Source: an uncultured Aliiroseovarius sp.
GTDB lineage: Bacteria > Pseudomonadota > Alphaproteobacteria > Rhodobacterales > Rhodobacteraceae
DNA length: 64,000 bases
Reading direction: 5' to 3'
Assembly: GCF_947492455.1 (NCBI RefSeq)
Contig: NZ_CANLNB010000002.1
Coordinates: 186,001 to 250,000, forward strand
Shown here piece after piece: positions 57,117 through 64,000 of this stretch. Numbering within the stretch: position 1 is the first letter of the stretch; each line of letters starts with the position of its first letter. Position numbers and translations under genes: made by a program. The notes under the pieces were generated by a model, which did not search any database, had not been told where the DNA came from, and saw only the letters and a program-made list of their open reading frames with translations.

Positions 57117-57699
57117 GCACGCCTTCTTCCCAAACTGTCCAATCCTCGGGCGTGTCCAGATCCCGCACGGCGTTCTGGCCGGGCAGGGGATGCAGGTCGA
57201 CGGGCTCGGTCTTCAGCAGATCCCGCGCTCCAATATCTCCGGACAAAGCCTCGAGTTGGGAACGGTAGCGCGCCGGAAAGATCACCGGATGGCCCGGTGC
57301 CCCCGCCTCGGTCGCAGCGCAAAGGATCGTTTTTCCGTCAAATCGGGCCATCAGGGCGCGCAGATCGTTCGCGGTCACATCGGGCAAGTCAGACAGCAAG
57401 ATCATAATGCCTGCGATATCATCGGGCAGCACGCGTATGGCGGTTGAAATGCTGTCACCCATGCCCTGTGCCGTACCGGAGACCTGCACGGGGGTGCCAG
57501 AGGCTTTCGCGACAAGCTCGGACTTCTGAGGGTCCTCGGAGATGGCCACAAATGGCACAGTCCCAGCAGCACGAATTGTGTGGATGCGGTTTTCTAAAAG
57601 GCGCTCCCCGCTTGGAAGGCGCCTCAGAAGTTTGTCCTGTCCCATGCGGCGGGACTGACCGGCGGCCAACAGCACAATCGCTATATTGGCCGCCGTCAT
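57097..57699 (-). CDS. mocA: MobA/MocA-like nucleotidyltransferase
   Basis: A 200-residue enzyme of the molybdenum-cofactor cytidylyltransferase family: LLAAGQSRRMGQDKLL (nucleotide loop), LSDLPDVTANDLRAL and GHPVIFPARY. MocA transfers CMP to molybdopterin, but close relatives act elsewhere. It starts 3 bp after the livM stop, so is transcribed with the transporter. Confidence 0.82.
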   Translation of the reverse strand: MTAANIAIVLLAAGQSRRMGQDKLLRRLPSGERLLENRIHTIRAAGTVPFVAISEDPQKSELVAKASGTPVQVSGTAQGMGDSISTAIRVLPDDIAGIMILLSDLPDVTANDLRALMARFDGKTILCAATEAGAPGHPVIFPARYRSQLEALSGDIGARDLLKTEPVDLHPLPGQNAVRDLDTPEDWTVWEEGVLTHPRK

Positions 57700-57702
57700 G
57701 GT

Positions 57703-59058
57703 TTACTTCTCGGGGATCAGGCCACGCGGGCTGAACCGCAGAACCAGAAGCAGCACGATCCCCATCGAGAACAGGCGCATATGCGCCGCGGAGTCGATCA
57801 GGTGGGCTTTCAACGCCGAACCATCGTCTAGCCCCATCGTCACGACCGACATCAGCCAGTTGCCGATGGGCTCAACCTGGATCCACAGGAACCAGATCAG
57901 GAATGCGCCCAGAACCGAGCCTAGGTTGTTGCCCGATCCGCCGACGATCACCATCACCCAGATCAGGAAGGTGAAGCGCAGGGGCTGATACGTGCCCGGC
58001 ACCAGCTGGCCGTCCAGCGTGGTCATCATCGCACCTGCCAGACCGCAGAGGGCCGAGCCAAGAACAAAGATCTGCAGGTGGCGTTTGGTGACGTCCTTGC
58101 CCATAGCCTGCGCCGCGACCTCGTTATCCCGAATGGCGCGCATCATGCGGCCCCAGGGCGAGTTCAGCGAGAGTTGCGCAAGAATGATCAACGCCACCAG
58201 AACGACCGTGAACAGCGCTGAATAGGACAGCTTCACCGCAAGGGTCGACGCCGTGGTGACATCCAAACCAAGGCTATCCGCGCGGGCCACGAAATCAGCG
58301 CTCTGCTGCAGGTCAACCTCGTAAGGAACCGGGCGGGGCAGGCCGATCACGTTCTTCACGCCGCGGGCCAGCCAGTCTTCGTTCTTGATGACGGCAATGA
58401 CAATTTCCGAGATCCCAAGCGTCGCAATCGCCAGATAGTCAGAGCGCAGCCCCAGCGCGGTTTTGCCGACGACCCACGCTGCACCGGCGGCCAGCAAGCC
58501 CCCTATGGGCCATGCCAGAACGGTCATATAGCCATGCGCTTTGTAATTCTCCGGACCGCCGGGGTTCAGGCCGCCAAGATACCCGGTTTGCGCGGGATTG
58601 ATCGCTTCGACACCGGCGACACCCGCATCAAAGATATAGCGGTAGACGAAGAACCCCACGATCAGCGTGGCCAGTGTCGCCAAGGTGCGGTTGCGGCCCG
58701 CCGCCATGCGTGTGCGCAGAAGCACCGCCGCAACAACCGTGGCGGCGCCAACCAAAAGGCCGAAAACGATACCCACGCCGCCTTGGCTCCACGCGCCGGG
58801 CGTGGTGGGCATGGACACAAGCACGGTGGCCAAGCCACCAAGTGCGACGAAGCCCATGATACCGACGTTGAACAGGCCCGCGTAACCCCATTGAAGGTTC
58901 ACGCCCAAAGCCATGATCGCGGAAATCAGCGCCATGTTCAGGATGGTCAGGGATGCGTTCCAGCTGCCTGCAAAGATCCACCAATCGGTCGATCCCTGAA
59001 GGATGAACAAAAGCGCGACCGCGCCAAACAGAAGCGGCGTACGAAGAGATTGGCTCAT
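57703..59058 (-). CDS. livM: Branched-chain amino-acid-type ABC permease LivM
   Basis: A 451-residue permease, longer than typical LivM (about 320-425) because of extra loops. Segments include NLQWGYAGLFNVGIMGFVALGG and the EAA-type loop RDNEVAAQAMGKDVTKRHLQ. It overlaps livH by 4 bp. Substrate is probably a branched-chain amino acid, urea or a similar compound; not determined. Confidence 0.93.
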   Translation of the reverse strand: MSQSLRTPLLFGAVALLFILQGSTDWWIFAGSWNASLTILNMALISAIMALGVNLQWGYAGLFNVGIMGFVALGGLATVLVSMPTTPGAWSQGGVGIVFGLLVGAATVVAAVLLRTRMAAGRNRTLATLATLIVGFFVYRYIFDAGVAGVEAINPAQTGYLGGLNPGGPENYKAHGYMTVLAWPIGGLLAAGAAWVVGKTALGLRSDYLAIATLGISEIVIAVIKNEDWLARGVKNVIGLPRPVPYEVDLQQSADFVARADSLGLDVTTASTLAVKLSYSALFTVVLVALIILAQLSLNSPWGRMMRAIRDNEVAAQAMGKDVTKRHLQIFVLGSALCGLAGAMMTTLDGQLVPGTYQPLRFTFLIWVMVIVGGSGNNLGSVLGAFLIWFLWIQVEPIGNWLMSVVTMGLDDGSALKAHLIDSAAHMRLFSMGIVLLLVLRFSPRGLIPEK

Positions 59059-60065
59059 ACCGATTGCCCCTTGAATAGACCGGTGGGTTTGAACAGCAAA
59101 ACGACGATCAGGATCACGAAGCTGACCGCGAATTTATAGTCGGTGGACATCAGCTGAACGAGGCCCGACGGTTCCAGGCTTTCAGGCAGCAGATAGACCG
59201 CGACTTTCTTCCACGCATAAGTGATCGTCACCTCAGAGAACGCAATCACGAACCCACCCGCGATGGCGCCTAGTGGGTTGCCCAGACCGCCAACGATCGC
59301 CGAGGCAAAGATGGGCAGCAGAAGCTGGAAATAGGTGAAAGGTTTGAAGGTCTTATCAAGCCCATAGAGCGTGCCCGCGATGGTAATCAGGGCGGCAACG
59401 ATGATCCATGTGATCATCACCACGCGCTCGGGGTTGATGCCTGACAAAAGCGCCAGATCCTCGTTGTCGGAAAACGCCCGCATCGACTTGCCGGTGCGGG
59501 TGCGGTTCAGGAACCAGAACAGCGCAACAACCACGATAATCGCGGTCACGATGGTGATGCCCTGCGAGGTTTTGAAGGCCAGACCTTCGTTCAGCCCCGT
59601 GGCGTTCTTGAAGTCACGTGCGCGGATGATGAAGCGCTCGCCATCGGCAAAACGTTGATCACCCGGCCCGATGATGAAGCGCACAACGCCGTTCATAATG
59701 AACATCACACCCATCGAGGCCATGACGAACACGATCGGCTTGGCCTTCACGCGGCGGTAAAAGCGGTACACGACGCGATCGGTTGCGATCAGCAAGAGCG
59801 CGGTGAATAAGATCCCGAAGGGCAGGGCCAAAAGCGCGGTCGGCAGCGGATGGATCGAGATACCCATCGACTGGAACCACCAGGTAAACAGGATCGTCAC
59901 CATCGCTCCGAAAGCCATCGTGTCGCCATGGGCGAAGTTCGAAAAGCGCAGGATGCCATAGATCAGCGTGACCCCAAGCGCGCCAAGCGCCAGCTGGCTA
60001 CCATAGGCGATCGCGGGGATCAGTACAAAGTTGGAAAGCGCGACAAGCGCGTTCAGAAAGTCCAT
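59055..60065 (-). CDS. livH: Branched-chain amino-acid-type ABC permease LivH
   Basis: A 336-residue permease with about eight helices: ALGALGVTLIYGILRFSNFAHGD and GLGNPLGAIAGGFVIAFSE are LivH hallmarks. Two bp after livF. Confidence 0.94.
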   Translation of the reverse strand: MDFLNALVALSNFVLIPAIAYGSQLALGALGVTLIYGILRFSNFAHGDTMAFGAMVTILFTWWFQSMGISIHPLPTALLALPFGILFTALLLIATDRVVYRFYRRVKAKPIVFVMASMGVMFIMNGVVRFIIGPGDQRFADGERFIIRARDFKNATGLNEGLAFKTSQGITIVTAIIVVVALFWFLNRTRTGKSMRAFSDNEDLALLSGINPERVVMITWIIVAALITIAGTLYGLDKTFKPFTYFQLLLPIFASAIVGGLGNPLGAIAGGFVIAFSEVTITYAWKKVAVYLLPESLEPSGLVQLMSTDYKFAVSFVILIVVLLFKPTGLFKGQSV

Positions 60066-60067
60066 TC

Positions 60068-60895
60068 TTAGCCTCCCAAGAACGATTGGCGGACTTCGGG
60101 GTCGGCCAGAAGGTCTTTGCCCGATCCAGTATGCGCGTTGCGTCCCTGTACAAGGACATAGCCTTTGTCAGCGATTTCAAGTGCTTGACGGGCGTTTTGT
60201 TCGACCATCAGGATCGAGATACCGGTGCGGGCGACCTCGATGATGCGGTCGAACAGCTCGTCCATGACGATGGGGCTGACGCCCGCGGTGGGCTCGTCCA
60301 GCATCAGAACCGTCGGTTTGGTCATCAGCGCGCGACCCACGGCCACCTGCTGACGCTGACCGCCTGACAGTTCGCCCGCGGGCTGGTTGCGTTTGTCGCG
60401 CAGGATCGGGAACAGCTCATAGACCTGCTCGATGGTGTCCTGAATGTCATCCTCGCGGATGAACCCACCCATCTCGAGGTTCTCTTCCACCGTCATCGAG
60501 GTAAAGATGTTGTGGGTCTGCGGCACAAAACCCATGCCCTTGCGCACCCGCGCCTGCGGGGACAGATCAGTGATGTCCTCACCCCCCAGACGGACCGAGC
60601 CCTGACGCAGGTTCAGCATCCCGAACACCGCTTTCATGCCAGTGGATTTACCTGCGCCGTTAGGGCCGACAATCACGGCAATCTCGCCCTTGTCGACAGC
60701 AATGGTACAGTCGTGCAGGATGTCGGGGCCTGATTTGCCATAGCCGCCGGTCATGCTGTCGCCGATCAGGAATGCCTCTTGCGTATGCATTTCGTGGCCG
60801 GTTCCCGTGGCGGACACCAGCGTCCCTGATCCCTTTGGATTGACGATAGAGGCATCTTTGTTGCCACGATCATCCTGATATGGATTCCCGCTCAT
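60068..60895 (-). CDS. livF: ABC transporter ATPase LivF
   Basis: A 275-residue ATPase, slightly longer than usual at the N-terminus (about 40 extra residues). Walker A GPNGAGKST, signature LSGGQRQQ, Walker B VLMLDEPTAGVSP. The ATG overlaps the livG stop (ATGA). Confidence 0.95.
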   Translation of the reverse strand: MSGNPYQDDRGNKDASIVNPKGSGTLVSATGTGHEMHTQEAFLIGDSMTGGYGKSGPDILHDCTIAVDKGEIAVIVGPNGAGKSTGMKAVFGMLNLRQGSVRLGGEDITDLSPQARVRKGMGFVPQTHNIFTSMTVEENLEMGGFIREDDIQDTIEQVYELFPILRDKRNQPAGELSGGQRQQVAVGRALMTKPTVLMLDEPTAGVSPIVMDELFDRIIEVARTGISILMVEQNARQALEIADKGYVLVQGRNAHTGSGKDLLADPEVRQSFLGG

Positions 60896-61674
60896 GCGCC
60901 CACTTTGTCCTTATTTTTCAAGCCGGTGCCCAGATAGGCCTCGATCACCTGTTCGTTGGCCTTGATCTCGGCCAGAGTGCCTTCCGCCAGCACTTTGCCT
61001 TCGGCCATACAGATCACGGGGTCACAGATCTTCTCGATGAAATCCATGTCGTGTTCGATGACCACGAAGGTATAGCCGCGCTCTTCGTTAAGACGTTTGA
61101 TCGCATCCGCGATGGTGTACAGCAGCGTGCGGTTCACCCCGGCACCAACCTCGTCCAGGAAGACGATTTTCGCGTCCACCATCATGGTGCGTCCCAGTTC
61201 CAGCAGTTTCTTCTGCCCGCCCGAAATCTCGCCTGCGCGCAGGTCGGCGATGTGCGAGATCGTCAGGAACTCCAGAACCTCATCGGCCTTTGCTCGCAAG
61301 GCACGTTCTTCGTCCGCGATACGTTTACGGCCAAACCACGTGTTCCAAAGCTGTTCGCCCGACTGACCGCCGGGGACCATCATCAGGTTCTCGCGGCAGG
61401 TCATCGAGCCGAATTCATGCGCGATCTGGAAAGTGCGCAGAAGGCCCTTGTGGAACAGCTCGTGCGGGGGCAGGCCGGTGATGTCTTCACCCGCCATGGT
61501 GATCCGACCCGAGGTCGGCTTCAACACGCCCGCGATGACGTTAAACAGCGTCGTTTTTCCCGCGCCGTTGGGGCCGATCAGTCCGGTGATGGACTTATCC
61601 TGGATGGTCAGGGTTGCCCCATCGACGGCGCGAAAGCCGCCAAAATGCTTGTGGACATCCTCGATGACGATCAT
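60892..61674 (-). CDS. livG: ABC transporter ATPase LivG
   Basis: A 260-residue ATPase. Walker A GPNGAGKTT, signature ISGGQKKLLELG, Walker B KIVFLDEVGAGV, and the LivG-type LivF-partner region FVVIEHDMDFI. Follows livK after a terminator-like hairpin. Confidence 0.95.
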   Translation of the reverse strand: MIVIEDVHKHFGGFRAVDGATLTIQDKSITGLIGPNGAGKTTLFNVIAGVLKPTSGRITMAGEDITGLPPHELFHKGLLRTFQIAHEFGSMTCRENLMMVPGGQSGEQLWNTWFGRKRIADEERALRAKADEVLEFLTISHIADLRAGEISGGQKKLLELGRTMMVDAKIVFLDEVGAGVNRTLLYTIADAIKRLNEERGYTFVVIEHDMDFIEKICDPVICMAEGKVLAEGTLAEIKANEQVIEAYLGTGLKNKDKVGA

Positions 61675-61719
61675 TTGTATTCTCCTGCCACTTTAAGTTT
61701 ATGGCGTAACTTACGGAAA

Positions 61720-61741
61720 CAGCCCGGAAAACTCCGGGCTG
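61720..61741 (-). terminator. Hairpin between livK and livG
   Basis: CAGCCCGG/CCGGGCTG stem with a 6-nt loop; on the minus strand it is followed by TTTCCG. Likely a partial terminator favouring the binding protein. Confidence 0.65.
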
Positions 61742-61763
61742 CTTCGTGATTATGTGGGTCGGT

Positions 61764-62954
61764 TTAGTGGAAGCCGACTTCTTTGAATTCGCCACCTTCG
61801 ATGACGACTTCACGGTAGCTACCGCCGCTTTCACCGGCACCGATCAGCTCGACGTCCGAACCACCAACATAGTCGATGTCGCCACCGTTCGACAGGATTT
61901 CCAGCGCTTTGGCCAGTTCACCCGGTCCGATCGGCTCACCCGGAGCGTTGGCAACTTCCAGAATGGCTTTCGAAACCGAGGCACCGTCCGTGGCGCCTGC
62001 TTTGTGCATGCCTAGCAGCAGAACAGCAGCCGAGTCGTAGCCTTCTTTGGCGTAGACCGAGCCACCGTCAATACCGGCTGCTGCCAGCATCTCTTCCAAC
62101 TTCACGGCGCCGTCGTTCTGCGATGCAGGGTGCTGGCCGAAGCTGCCGTCCAGATCCGTGCCGAACTTGGCGGTCAGAGCGTCGGTGACCATGCCGTCGG
62201 GCAGGACAAACGTGTCAAACGCGCCGCTGTCCAGTGCGCCTTGGATCACGCCTGCACCACCTTGGTCTGCATAGCCCGCAACAACCAGTGCATCACCACC
62301 AGCCGAGGCCAGCGCGCCAACTTCAGCCGAGTAGTCGGCTTTGCCGTCTTCGTGGGCGGCGTTGATGGTGACCGCGCCACCAGCAGCTTCGAAAGCTGCA
62401 GCAAAGCTGTCAGCCAGGCCTTTGCCGTAGTCGTTGTTGGTATAGGTCACGGCAACCGAGTTGATGCCTTTGCCCATGATGATGTCCGCCATCAGTTCAC
62501 CCTGACGGGCGTCCGAGGGGGCCAGACGGAAGAACAGGCCGTTGTCTTCCAGCGTCGACAGGGCCGGCGAGGTGGCCGAGGGCGACACCTGGGCGATACC
62601 GTTCGGCATCGACACGCCGGTCAGAACGGCGCCGGTTGCGCCCGAGCACATGGCGCCAACGATGCCGGCAACGCCTTCACCGGTCACCAGACGTTCAGCT
62701 GCAGCGGTTGCAGCTGCCGAATCGACACAGGTCGAGTCCGCACGCACCGGCATGACAGCCTTGCCGCCCATGAACTTGCCGCTGTCGCTGATTTCTTTGA
62801 TCGCAGCTTCAGCACCACCAGCAATCGGCGGGGCCAGAGATTCCAGAGGGCCGGTGAAGGCCAGAAGAACGCCGATCTTGACGGCATGATCGTCAGCAAA
62901 CGCAGCGCCGCAGGTCAAAGCAGAGGCTGCGGTTGCGAGCAGAAGTTTTTTCAT
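61764..62954 (-). CDS. livK: Branched-chain amino-acid-type substrate-binding protein
   Basis: A 396-residue periplasmic-binding protein (type 1 fold). Signal peptide MKKLLLATAASALTCGAAFA. The mature start HAVKIGVLLAFTGPLESLAPP and the SPSATSPALS ligand region are typical. The ATG at 62954 is chosen over an upstream frame extension. It is the first gene of the liv operon. Confidence 0.93.
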   Translation of the reverse strand: MKKLLLATAASALTCGAAFADDHAVKIGVLLAFTGPLESLAPPIAGGAEAAIKEISDSGKFMGGKAVMPVRADSTCVDSAAATAAAERLVTGEGVAGIVGAMCSGATGAVLTGVSMPNGIAQVSPSATSPALSTLEDNGLFFRLAPSDARQGELMADIIMGKGINSVAVTYTNNDYGKGLADSFAAAFEAAGGAVTINAAHEDGKADYSAEVGALASAGGDALVVAGYADQGGAGVIQGALDSGAFDTFVLPDGMVTDALTAKFGTDLDGSFGQHPASQNDGAVKLEEMLAAAGIDGGSVYAKEGYDSAAVLLLGMHKAGATDGASVSKAILEVANAPGEPIGPGELAKALEILSNGGDIDYVGGSDVELIGAGESGGSYREVVIEGGEFKEVGFH

Positions 62955-63055
62955 TTTGTGTACTCCCAATTGGAAAATTCCGGTCTCGACCCTAGGCGCG
63001 GACATCGGAAAAGAAAAGGCCGAAGCAGGCGATTTGCTTAAAAAAACGCCAGTAT

Positions 63056-63568
63056 TTACGGGCCGTCAGGATCCGGTCGCAGCAAGGTGTAATAGTCGCT
63101 GTCGCACCATTCTCCATTGATCTGGATTGTGGCGCGCGCGGAATGCGTCAGCTTGAATCCGAAATGCGTCAGCAACCGTGCTGATGCCGAATTTCTGGGG
63201 TCAATTTCAGCAGTGATTTCATTTAGATCGGGGAAGCGCTCCCAAGTCGCTGAGATAATCGCCTCGAGCGCTTCGCGCGCTAGGCCTTGCCCCCAGTATT
63301 CAGGATGCAGGATGTAACCAACTTCCGCGATGCGCCACAGCCCGGCTTTTCCAATCACTTCACCGTTCCGTTCTAAGACGAATTCCAAACCGGTTTCAGC
63401 AGACGAGGCGATCATACCATTCAGGGTCTTTTCCGTTTTGGAAAGATGGTCGTGTGCCGAATGGCTCCAATACCTCATCGCATCTGGGTTCGAAAATACC
63501 TGATTAAGAGCCGTCAAGTCTTCGGGCTTTGGCGGTCGGAGTAAAAGTCGGCTGGTTCGCAGGATCAC
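63056..63568 (-). CDS. GNAT-family N-acetyltransferase (RimJ/RimL-like)
   Basis: A 170-residue acetyltransferase with TSRLLLRPPKPEDL, AEVGYILHPEYWGQGLAREAL (acetyl-CoA site) and NSASARLLTHFGFKLTH. Overlaps the upstream regulator by 4 bp, so probably one transcript. Target unknown. Confidence 0.87.
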   Translation of the reverse strand: MILRTSRLLLRPPKPEDLTALNQVFSNPDAMRYWSHSAHDHLSKTEKTLNGMIASSAETGLEFVLERNGEVIGKAGLWRIAEVGYILHPEYWGQGLAREALEAIISATWERFPDLNEITAEIDPRNSASARLLTHFGFKLTHSARATIQINGEWCDSDYYTLLRPDPDGP

Positions 63569-64000
63569 GCAGGTTTAGCCCCACGGCTGCCGCGTTCACG
63601 ATAGGGCGTGGTGTCATAATGCGACCGGTAGCATTTCGAGAAATGCGAAGGGCTGGAGAAGCCACAGGACAGGGCCACGTTGATCACGCTCATATCAGTC
63701 TGCATCAGCAGGTTGCGCGCTTTTTGCAGGCGCAATTCCATGTAATAGCGCTTGGGCGAACGGTTTAGATAACGACGGAACAGTCGTTCCAGCTGACGTG
63801 TGGACATGCCTACCTCACTGGCCAGAACCGAGGGCGAGATCGGCTCTTCGATATTGGCTTCCATTTTACGGATCACATCGGAAAGCTTGGGGTGTCGGAC
63901 TCCGATGCGGGTGGGCACGGAAAGGCGCTGGCTGTCGCTTTCAGTGCGGATCGTCGTATAGATCTGTTGATCGGCCACCACGTTGGCCACGTCTTCGCCC
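63565..64000 (-). CDS. GlxA/AraC-family transcriptional regulator, C-terminal part
   Basis: The frame remains open at the right edge; about 145 C-terminal residues are visible. Two AraC-type helix-turn-helix units (ISPSVLASEVGMSTRQLERLF, then DMSVINVALSCGFSSPSHFSKCY) lie at the end. The preceding VADQQIYTTIRTESDSQR is the linker seen in GlxA-type regulators, whose N-terminal DJ-1/PfpI-like domain lies outside the window. Confidence 0.88.
   Translation of the reverse strand, partial: GEDVANVVADQQIYTTIRTESDSQRLSVPTRIGVRHPKLSDVIRKMEANIEEPISPSVLASEVGMSTRQLERLFRRYLNRSPKRYYMELRLQKARNLLMQTDMSVINVALSCGFSSPSHFSKCYRSHYDTTPYRERGSRGAKPA

Overview
The window reads as chromosomal DNA of a marine alphaproteobacterium of the Rhodobacteraceae (Roseobacter group). 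The evidence is gene content and order: an iscR-suf operon whose IscR lacks the usual cysteine ligands, a ChpT phosphotransferase beside a DUF3553 gene, a DUF6477/DUF6456 pair (the latter resembling the gene transfer agent activator GafA), olsBA ornithine-lipid genes, an L21 protein with a C-terminal helix-hairpin-helix domain, a non-pyrrolysine MttB-family methyltransferase, and TRAP and Liv transporters. Base composition is around 60% G+C with tight ATGA/GTGA gene overlaps. No species name is claimed.

Layout. 1-2.0 kb: end of a heme A synthase gene and an M32 carboxypeptidase. 2.3-3.9 kb: a transglutaminase-like cysteine peptidase facing a secreted protein with 69 consecutive Asp-Gly dipeptides; both promoter regions carry the same 11-bp word. 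4.2-5.1 kb: a small protein and an alpha/beta hydrolase. 5.3-13.5 kb: an Fe-S assembly operon (iscR, unknown gene, cysteine desulfurase, sufB, ybjQ-like, sufC, sufD, two Yip1-type membrane proteins, sufS). 13.5-22.9 kb: mostly minus-strand housekeeping and envelope genes (TetR, ppk2, metA with a P-loop gene, a FadL-like porin, a DMT transporter, an ABM protein, guaA, MgtC, an Omp barrel). 23.2-26.9 kb: the MttB-like enzyme, DUF6477, the GafA-like regulator and a small unknown protein. 27.0-34.5 kb: a complete phosphate regulon phoR-pstSCAB-phoU-phoB with a PHO box before pstS.

34.8-39.7 kb: an orphan protein, tRNA-Ser(CGA), a tandem DUF2059 pair and a TPR-sulfotransferase. 39.8-45.7 kb: rplU-rpmA, two GNAT genes, then obg-proB-proA. 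45.7-51.1 kb: chpT, DUF3553, olsB-olsA, a ThiE-like protein, a TfoX-N protein, a TrmJ-type methyltransferase, and a DsbB-like and a YqaA-like membrane protein. 51.6-54.8 kb: a TRAP transporter dctPQM and tRNA-Leu(CAA). 54.9-57.7 kb: a Cys/Met-metabolism PLP enzyme, a Hint-domain protein lacking its usual nucleophile, and a MocA-like transferase. 57.7-64 kb: a branched-chain amino-acid-type ABC transporter (livMHFG and livK), a GNAT protein and the C-terminal half of an AraC/GlxA-type regulator running off the window.

No transposase, integrase, CRISPR array, rRNA gene or prophage was seen. The most unusual items are the Asp-Gly repeat protein with its peptidase neighbour and shared promoter word, the unknown gene translationally coupled into the Fe-S operon, the GafA-like regulator in the same window as ChpT, the P-loop gene next to metA, the L21 fusion and the Cys-less Hint protein.
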